A stretch of DNA of 64,000 nt from positions 1 to 64,000 of the forward strand of contig JBKQRV010000027.1 of NCBI GenBank assembly GCA_052143835.1, in the 5' to 3' direction. Both the position numbers and the translations under genes were made by a program. The stretch is from DASPPM01 sp052143835 (GTDB lineage Bacteria; Pseudomonadota; Alphaproteobacteria; JACZXZ01). The notes under the pieces are model-generated. The model searched no databases, was not told the DNA's origin, and was given only the letters and a program-made list of their open reading frames with translations. Numbering within the stretch: position 1 is the stretch's first letter; each line of letters starts with the position of its first letter. Of the stretch, positions 58,710 through 64,000 are shown piece after piece.

Positions 58710-59909
58710 ATGGACTTCAATCTCTCTCCCGCGATCGAGGATTACCGCAAGCGCATCCGCGGCTTCGTCGATGAGCACGTCATCCCGCTCGAGGTAGCGC
58801 CCAAGAGCTACGACGAGCACGAGAACATCAACGAGGAGACGCTGCGGCCCTTGCGCGCGAAGGCGCGCGCGGCAGGCCTGTGGTGCTTCCAGATGCCGAA
58901 GGCGCGGGGCGGGCAGGGGGTCGGCGTCGTCGGCATGGCGGCCTGCTACGAGGAAATGGCGCGCTCGATCTTCGGCCCGCTCGTCTTCAACTGCGCTCCT
59001 CCCGACGACGGCAACATGATCATCCTCGAGAAGGTGGGCAGCGAGGCGCAAAAGGAGCGCTGGCTGCAGCCGATCATCGACGGCAAGGTGCGCTCCTCCT
59101 TCGTCATGACCGAGCCGCACCCGGGTGCCGGCTCCGATCCGCTCGGCATGATGCGCACGCGCGCCGAGCGGCGCGGCAACAAATGGGTCGTGCGCGGCCA
59201 CAAATGGTTCATCACCGGGGCGGACGGCGCCGAGCACTTCATTCTCATCGCGCGCACCTCGGACGATCCGCGCAAGGGGCTCAGCGCCTTCCTCTTCCAC
59301 AAGAACCAGCCGGGCTGGAAGCTCGTCCGCCGCATCGGCATCATGGGCCCGGAGGAGCACGGCGGCCATTGCGAGCTTGTCTTCGACGGGCTTGAGATTC
59401 CCGAGGAGAACGTGCTCATGGAAATCGGCGACGGCATGAAGGTGGCACAAATCCGTCTCGGCACCGCGCGTCTCACCCACTGCATGCGCTGGCTCGGCTG
59501 GGCCAAGCGCGCTTTGGAGATCGCCGGCGGTTATGTGCGCCAGCGCGAATCCTTCGGCGCCAAGCTCGCCGAGCACGAGGGCGTGCAGTGGCTCCTCGGC
59601 GAGGCGGCGATGGAGATACAGATCGGCCGGCTCCTGACCATGCACGCGGCCTGGAAGCTCGATCAGGGCAGCCAGGCGCGCAAGGAGGTGTCGATCGCGA
59701 AGGTCGCGGTCGCCGAGATACTCCACAAGGCGGTCGACACCGCGATCCAGCTGTGCGGCGCCAAAGGCTATTCCAAGGACACGCTTCTCGAGTGGCTCTA
59801 CCGCTACGCGCGCCAAGGCAAGCTCGTGGACGGCGCGAACGAGGTGCACAAGATGGTGCTCTCGCGGGCGCTTCTCCAAGAGGGCACGGATTTCTGGTCG
59901 TGGGGCTGA
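58710..59909 (+). CDS. Acyl-CoA dehydrogenase family protein, LvaC/ACAD10-11-like
   Basis: 399 aa. FAD-binding and catalytic motifs: SSFVMTEPHPGAGSDPLGMM, GHKWFITGADGAEHFILIAR, and YVRQRESFGAKLAEHEGVQW. The C-terminal part VDTAIQLCGAKGYSKDTLLEWLYRYAR with DGANEVHKMVLSRALL fits the ACAD10/11-like branch. In the lva system LvaC acts on a 4-phosphoacyl-CoA made by the partner kinase, releasing phosphate. The kinase gene overlaps this gene's end by 10 bp. Confidence 0.9.
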   Translation: MDFNLSPAIEDYRKRIRGFVDEHVIPLEVAPKSYDEHENINEETLRPLRAKARAAGLWCFQMPKARGGQGVGVVGMAACYEEMARSIFGPLVFNCAPPDDGNMIILEKVGSEAQKERWLQPIIDGKVRSSFVMTEPHPGAGSDPLGMMRTRAERRGNKWVVRGHKWFITGADGAEHFILIARTSDDPRKGLSAFLFHKNQPGWKLVRRIGIMGPEEHGGHCELVFDGLEIPEENVLMEIGDGMKVAQIRLGTARLTHCMRWLGWAKRALEIAGGYVRQRESFGAKLAEHEGVQWLLGEAAMEIQIGRLLTMHAAWKLDQGSQARKEVSIAKVAVAEILHKAVDTAIQLCGAKGYSKDTLLEWLYRYARQGKLVDGANEVHKMVLSRALLQEGTDFWSWG

Positions 59910-60937
59910 AGCCTGAGGAGATCAAGAGCCCGCTTGCGGCCTTCATCGCAGAGAGCGCTCGCGCGCGCACCGTACGCATCACCGCGCTCGAGCGCTTCGG
60001 CAGCGGCGCCGTGCAGGAGAATTGGCGCGTCGATGCCGAGCTCGACGGCAAGGCCGAGGTCTTCGTCATGCGCGCCTCGTCCGGCTCCGAAGGCGTGGCG
60101 GAGAGCATGAGCCGGGTGCACGAGTTCGAGCTGCTTGCCGCCGCCCATACCGCGCGTATCGCCGTGCCGGAGCCGCTTTGGCTTGCGAGCGACGCGGGCC
60201 TCATCGGCCGCCAGTTCTACATTGCGCGCTTCGTGCCCGGCGTGGCCGCGGCCCATCGGCTGGTGCGCGACCCGTCCCTCGGCGACGCCCTCGTCACGCG
60301 GCTCGGCGAAGAGCTCGCGCGCATCCACGCGCTGCGGCCGGGACATCCCGCTCTCGCCTTCCTCGAGATGCCTCGGCCGACACCGGCGCGCGCCAACGTC
60401 GCGCGCATCAGAACCTTCCTCGACCGCCACCCGACCCCGCATCCCGCACTCGAGTGGGTCTTGCGCTGGCTCGAGCTCCACGAGCCGCCGTGCCGGGAGC
60501 TCGTCTTTGCGCATCGCGATTACCGCACCGGCAATTATCTGGTCGAGCGCGGCGAGCTCCGCGCCATCCTCGACTGGGAATTCTCCGGCTGGAGCGATCC
60601 GCACGAGGATCTCGGTTGGTTCTGCGCGCGCTGTTGGCGCTTCGGGTCGAACGAGCGCGAGGCCGGGGGGATCGGCAGCCGCGAGGCCTTCTACCAGGGC
60701 TACGAGCGTGCGGCGGGCCGCAGCGTAGAGCGCGCCGCGGTGCCTTATTGGGAGGTCATGGCCCACGCGCGCTGGGCCAGCATGGCGATCCAGCAGGGCG
60801 CGCGCCATCTCTCGGGTCTCGACCGCTCGCTCGAGTTGGCGCTCACCGCGCGCATTGCGCCCGAGCTCGAGCTCGAAGCCTTGCACCTCATTCGCGCCAT
60901 CGAGGACGCTCCTCGGGGTGCTTCGTGGAGGTCCTGA
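59900..60937 (+). CDS. APH-like phosphotransferase, LvaA/ACAD10-11 kinase type
   Basis: 345 aa aminoglycoside-phosphotransferase/protein-kinase fold. EVFVMRAS is the N-lobe segment, and the catalytic loop LVFAHRDYRTGNYLVERG contains HRD-type Asp. ILDWEFSGWSDPHEDLGWFC has the metal-binding DWE motif. Such kinases phosphorylate 4-hydroxyacyl-CoA in the lva and ACAD10/11 pathways. The start GTG 59900 overlaps the dehydrogenase stop, and the stop overlaps the next start (TGATG). Confidence 0.88.
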   Translation: MGLKPEEIKSPLAAFIAESARARTVRITALERFGSGAVQENWRVDAELDGKAEVFVMRASSGSEGVAESMSRVHEFELLAAAHTARIAVPEPLWLASDAGLIGRQFYIARFVPGVAAAHRLVRDPSLGDALVTRLGEELARIHALRPGHPALAFLEMPRPTPARANVARIRTFLDRHPTPHPALEWVLRWLELHEPPCRELVFAHRDYRTGNYLVERGELRAILDWEFSGWSDPHEDLGWFCARCWRFGSNEREAGGIGSREAFYQGYERAAGRSVERAAVPYWEVMAHARWASMAIQQGARHLSGLDRSLELALTARIAPELELEALHLIRAIEDAPRGASWRS

Positions 60938-61329
60938 TGCGCGACCGTCCGAGTGCCGCCGATCTCATCGAGATCGCCCGCGAGGCGCTGCAGCAGGAGC
61001 TGCTGCCGCGGCTACCAGCCGAGGCTCGCATCCATGGCCTCATGGTCGCGAATGCGCTGGCGAACGCCGAGCGCGAGATCGCCGCCGGGACGGCACCCCT
61101 CCAGGCCGAGCTCGCCCGTCTCGCCTCCCACTACGGCCAAGGCATGGAAGGCGTCCGCGGCGAGCAGCTGCAAGAGACGCTCGAGCGGCTCAACCGCAGG
61201 CTCGTCGCCGACATCCGCGCGGGCCGGCTCGACGGGGACCGAGAGATCGCGCGCCATCTCTTCGCTACGGCCGTGGATGCCGTTCGCGAGAGCAATCCGA
61301 AGTACCTCCGGAACCGCGGGATCGGCTGA
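60937..61329 (+). CDS. DUF6285 protein, LvaB-position kinase partner
   Basis: 130 aa helical protein: AADLIEIAREALQQELLPRL, HGLMVANALANAEREI, DGDREIARHLFATAVDAVRE and SNPKYL, as in DUF6285. These small proteins are found beside APH-like kinases and acyl-CoA dehydrogenases. LvaB in Pseudomonas putida is needed for LvaA kinase activity, so a stabilising role for the kinase is likely. It is coupled to the kinase gene by a TGATG overlap. Confidence 0.8.
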   Translation: MRDRPSAADLIEIAREALQQELLPRLPAEARIHGLMVANALANAEREIAAGTAPLQAELARLASHYGQGMEGVRGEQLQETLERLNRRLVADIRAGRLDGDREIARHLFATAVDAVRESNPKYLRNRGIG

Positions 61330-61365
61330 GACCGGTTTGCAATTTTTCGCGGCCGGCGTGCGCGC

Positions 61366-62244
61366 TTAGACTCCCTGAGTTTGCTTTTGCGCCGGCTGGG
61401 GTCCGGTGCCGTTCAACCTGACGAACCTTTGCAGGGTGTCGAACCAGAACGGTGCGCCGAATAGGCTCGAGAGAGCCGCGATCAGCCAGCCCAGGAGCAT
61501 AGTGACCCATCCGAGCGGAAAATCCTTAATCCTCTCGTTGATCGTAGCCGTGTCCCAGCCGAGCGGGAGACCGAGCGTGTCGAGATATTGCAGCGCAGTG
61601 GCGGCGTCGGGGCCTTTCGCGTTCGCGCTGATCTCCGAAGAAATTGGCTTCACCAGAGAGGGTTGCTGCCACAAGGCCTTCCCGATGTGAAGCGCATCGA
61701 TGTTCAGCCCGATACAGAGCAGGAGCGCGATGGCGAGCGAGACCCACTGGGTGCGGCGCTTGTACACGCCGCTCACATGTTCCATGCCGGCGTCGAACCA
61801 AGCAGCGAGCTCCTGCTTCATGTCGTCCAGCTTCCCGCCGGCCCGCCGAGAGATGCCCTGAAGCATCGCCTTTAGCTGCGGGTCCGCGACCTTCTCTATC
61901 GCTTCATTGATTTCTTTAGGCGTATCCTTGGCAAGATCGGCGGCATCGACGAGCGCGTTGGTAAAGTGCTTGGGATCGATATAGGAGGGCAGCGTCGTGG
62001 GCGTCTGCCCCTTCTGCGTATTGCCCGGCCCCTGGGGATTGACGAGCGCGTGGTTGTAGATCTGCAGTCCCAGGCCGCTCAACTTGCTATCATTGAGCAA
62101 ATCCTTTACGCCCTGCAGGAGGTCTTTGGCGCGCCATTGCCGCCAGGAGGCAATGGCCTCCGTGACCGAGCTGGTGGCCAGGCTTACCGTGAGGAAGGTG
62201 AAGACAAGGCCGATGACGACGTCGAATATCGCGCTGTTCAGCAT
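61366..62244 (-). CDS. Uncharacterised membrane protein
   Basis: 292 aa. One N-terminal helix (MLNSAIFDVVIGLVFTFLTV), a long soluble helical region (about 30-165; ATSSVTEAIASWRQWRAKDL and similar), a second helix near 168-185 (VSLAIALLLCIGLNI), and a C-terminal one (WVTMLLGWLIAALSSLFGAP). I recognise no family. The fold suggests a signalling or scaffold protein with the middle part in one compartment. Its promoter candidate is at 62400-62428, and GGGGGG precedes the ATG. Confidence 0.72.
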   Translation of the reverse strand: MLNSAIFDVVIGLVFTFLTVSLATSSVTEAIASWRQWRAKDLLQGVKDLLNDSKLSGLGLQIYNHALVNPQGPGNTQKGQTPTTLPSYIDPKHFTNALVDAADLAKDTPKEINEAIEKVADPQLKAMLQGISRRAGGKLDDMKQELAAWFDAGMEHVSGVYKRRTQWVSLAIALLLCIGLNIDALHIGKALWQQPSLVKPISSEISANAKGPDAATALQYLDTLGLPLGWDTATINERIKDFPLGWVTMLLGWLIAALSSLFGAPFWFDTLQRFVRLNGTGPQPAQKQTQGV

Positions 62245-62566
62245 TTTGCCCCCCTTCGAGCAGGGCTCAAGGCGCTGCTCGTCATGATGACGCTCCGCCC
62301 GAGGATCAATGGGGATCCACCGCGCTCATCACCCGGGACGAAAGCATGATCCGAGCGCTTTTTTATCCGGAAACCTCCTCGGTTTATGCACGCACAAATA
62401 GTATAGAACGGAATCTTATCTCGGAAAAGGCTCGATTTCGCCACTCGTCTCCACGCGTTCGCGTCGCGCTGGTCGAGCCCTTCCCCGCGCCTGTCGCGAC
62501 GGCCTCGCTAAGCCCATGTGTTTCGTGCCGCCCGCAGCTCGGCTGCGACGCGCCGCCGCCGAATTC
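62245..62566. other. Intergenic region upstream of the membrane protein gene
   Basis: 322 bp. It contains a -10 TATACT at 62400-62405 on the minus strand and a short palindrome (AAACCTCCTCGGTTT, 62371-62385) in the leader downstream of it. The base composition is less GC-rich than the neighbours at about 62360-62430. No other gene is visible. Confidence 0.5.
62400..62428 (-). promoter_or_regulatory. Possible sigma70 promoter for the membrane protein gene
   Basis: On the minus strand: TTTTCC (62428-62423), 17 bp, TATACT (62405-62400). The -10 matches consensus at five of six positions, the -35 is weak. The leader to the ATG is about 150 nt. Confidence 0.35.
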
Positions 62567-63466
62567 TCAAGCCCCAGTCGCCTCCCGCTTCTTGGCCTCG
62601 CCGCGGTAGAAGATGTAGAGCCCGCTCATGGCGATGATGAGGGCCCCGAGGATGGTCCAGACGTCGGGCCAGTCGCCGAACAGCAGCACGCCGTAGATGG
62701 CGGCCCAGACGAGGCCGACATAGCTGAAAGGAACGACCGCGGCGGCCGGGGCCAGCGCGAGCGACTTGATCATGCAGTAGTGGCCGACGACGCCGAAGAA
62801 GCCGGCGAGAACCAGGAGGAGCCAGCCCTTGAGGTCGGGCGTCACCCAGTCGAGGGGAAGCGCCAAGGCTGCAAGCGCCGTGCCGACGAGCGCGCTATAG
62901 ACGTTGGTCGTCATCGGCAAGTCGGTGCGGCTCAACACGCGGGTCATGATCTGATAAAGCGCGTTGATGCCGGCCGCGATGAGCACCAAGAGGGCGGGGA
63001 GCTGCATCACGCCGCTGCCCGGACGCACGATGATCACGGCGCCTGCGAAGCCGACGGCGACGCCGAGCCAGCGCCGCAGGCCGACCGGCTCGCCGAGGAG
63101 CGGTACGGAGAGGGCGGTGACGAGGATCGGCGCCATGAAATTGACCGCGGTGGCGTCCGCGATCGGCATGGTGCGAATCGCGTAGAAATAAAGCGCCGTC
63201 GTCGCCACGAGGAAGATGCCGCGCAGCGCTTGGGCGCCGAAACGCGCATGCAGCAGCACCGTGGGCAGGCTTCGCCCCGCCCACAGCATGCCGAAGACGG
63301 CATGGAAGAGGTAGCGCCCCCACACGATCTCGGCGACGGGGAGGCTGTGGGTCAAGTATTTCGCGGTGGAGTCGAGGCTGCTGAAGAAGATCGTCGTCGC
63401 CAGCATCCAGAGGATGCCGCGCCGGATGTCGGCGGGAGCGCCAAATACCGTCGTGCGGCTCGTCAT
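62567..63466 (-). CDS. DMT superfamily (EamA) transporter
   Basis: 299 aa with about ten transmembrane helices in two EamA repeats (GILWMLATTIFFSSLDSTAK; ALLVLIAAGINALYQIMTRV). The signature end of the first repeat, TMPIADATAVNFMAPILVTA, and that of the second, LAPAAAVVPFSYVGLVWAAI, are clear. It exports amino acids, nucleosides or other small metabolites in the inner membrane; the substrate is unknown. It is divergent from the SNase-like gene. Confidence 0.92.
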   Translation of the reverse strand: MTSRTTVFGAPADIRRGILWMLATTIFFSSLDSTAKYLTHSLPVAEIVWGRYLFHAVFGMLWAGRSLPTVLLHARFGAQALRGIFLVATTALYFYAIRTMPIADATAVNFMAPILVTALSVPLLGEPVGLRRWLGVAVGFAGAVIIVRPGSGVMQLPALLVLIAAGINALYQIMTRVLSRTDLPMTTNVYSALVGTALAALALPLDWVTPDLKGWLLLVLAGFFGVVGHYCMIKSLALAPAAAVVPFSYVGLVWAAIYGVLLFGDWPDVWTILGALIIAMSGLYIFYRGEAKKREATGA

Positions 63467-63657
63467 GAGGGTGGCCGATTGAGAGAGAGCGCGGATCGTC
63501 GCGCGATCTTACGGCGGTGCCGCTCGCTCGCCTAAGGCTATTTGCGCAAGCCTGCCCTCGCCGCGGCGGCGTGCTGCTTCCCCTCCGCTCCCCGAGCTCA
63601 AGTGGCCGCCGCGAATGCGCCATAAAATCGCCATCGTGCTCGATTTAACTGCGCAGC

Positions 63658-64000
63658 ATGAAACGGACATCGTCCATTCTGCTCGCGGCACTCCTGCTGC
63701 CAACGGCGGCGGTGATGGCTGGCGAGACGGTCTCGGGTCCCGCCACGGTAATCGACGGGAGCACGCTCGCGGTCGGCGGCGTCACCTTCCACCTCGCCGA
63801 TACGGTCGCCCCGGGGCGCGACCAGATCTGCCGCAGGGGAGGTGCGGATTGGCCGTGCGGTCAAGCGGCCGCGGCCAAGCTTAGCGAGCTGATCGCCGGC
63901 CGCACGGTCAAGTGCGACGATCTCGGGCGGGATCTCGACCAGCAGCAGCTCGCCGTCTGCTATGCCGGCGACGAGGAGCTCAACCGCGACATGATCGCCG
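63658..64000 (+). CDS. Secreted SNase-like nuclease (5' part)
   Basis: 114 codons, cut by the window end. A signal peptide (MKRTSSILLAALLLPTAAVM, cut after MAG/A near 22) is followed by VSGPATVIDGSTLAVGGVTF and LADTVAP, the start of an SNase/thermonuclease OB fold (normally GxxxVxDGDTL). CRRGGADWPCGQAAAAKLSELIAGRTVKC is also typical of the secreted family. The catalytic Arg and Glu would lie mostly beyond the window. No clear RBS precedes the ATG, so it may be leaderless or start differently. Confidence 0.75.
   Translation, partial: MKRTSSILLAALLLPTAAVMAGETVSGPATVIDGSTLAVGGVTFHLADTVAPGRDQICRRGGADWPCGQAAAAKLSELIAGRTVKCDDLGRDLDQQQLAVCYAGDEELNRDMIA

Overview
The window is a GC-rich stretch of a proteobacterial chromosome with tightly packed genes. 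A divergent recG / sdhE-mfd block, a COQ10-type START protein, a Kdo hydroxylase, an Flp pilin and a yeast-type SAICAR synthase together suggest an alphaproteobacterium of the Rhizobiales/Rhodospirillales kind. This is inferred from gene content only. There are no rRNA or tRNA genes, no CRISPR array and no intact insertion sequence. One eroded transposase C-terminus and several dispersed palindromic repeats are the only mobile-type traces.

Layout: 0.1-4 kb holds a methyltransferase, a beta-barrel protein, an old-yellow-enzyme reductase and a COQ10-like protein. 4-13.3 kb is the most unusual region. It has a NodT-type efflux lipoprotein, a cobalamin-dependent radical SAM RiPP methyltransferase, an 80-residue candidate RiPP precursor with a nitrile-hydratase-like leader, and a zinc-ribbon/cyclase/ATPase/TPR protein, all on the minus strand. 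A large S41-like protein is divergent from them. 13.4-16 kb holds an orphan Flp pilin, purC and two small secreted proteins. 16-28 kb holds an M81 peptidase, a D-aminoacylase and a five-gene Opp/Dpp peptide importer, interrupted by a plus-strand SDR reductase and a DUF2156 (MprF-like) aminoacyltransferase. 28-32.9 kb holds Kdo hydroxylase, a Tat-exported carbonic-anhydrase-like protein, a GAF/HD-GYP protein, a bactofilin and a 2TM protein. 33-37 kb is a copper operon: DUF2946, an outer-membrane-type protein, CopC, and a CopD-cytochrome c-thioredoxin-like fusion.

37-49 kb is mixed metabolism: GST, epimerase, a winged-helix regulator, a universal stress protein, a threonine synthase-like enzyme, an amidase, a beta-hydroxyacid dehydrogenase, a CMD-family protein, an ICMT-like methyltransferase, DUF502, CbpA/CbpM and a GcvR-like ACT protein. 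49-55 kb is recG, sdhE and mfd. 56-61.3 kb is a compact five-gene operon (acyl-CoA ligase, SDR, acyl-CoA dehydrogenase, APH-like kinase, DUF6285). Its composition matches the lvaEDCAB set for CoA-linked catabolism of 4-keto/4-hydroxy acids. The window ends with a membrane protein of unknown function, a DMT transporter and the start of a secreted SNase-like protein.

The strongest leads are the candidate RiPP system (about 4-13 kb), the lva-like operon, and a dispersed palindromic element. Each of the element's three copies sits 3-22 nt after a stop codon, in the orientation of that gene and in a convergent gap, so it may act as a 3'-end or termination signal.
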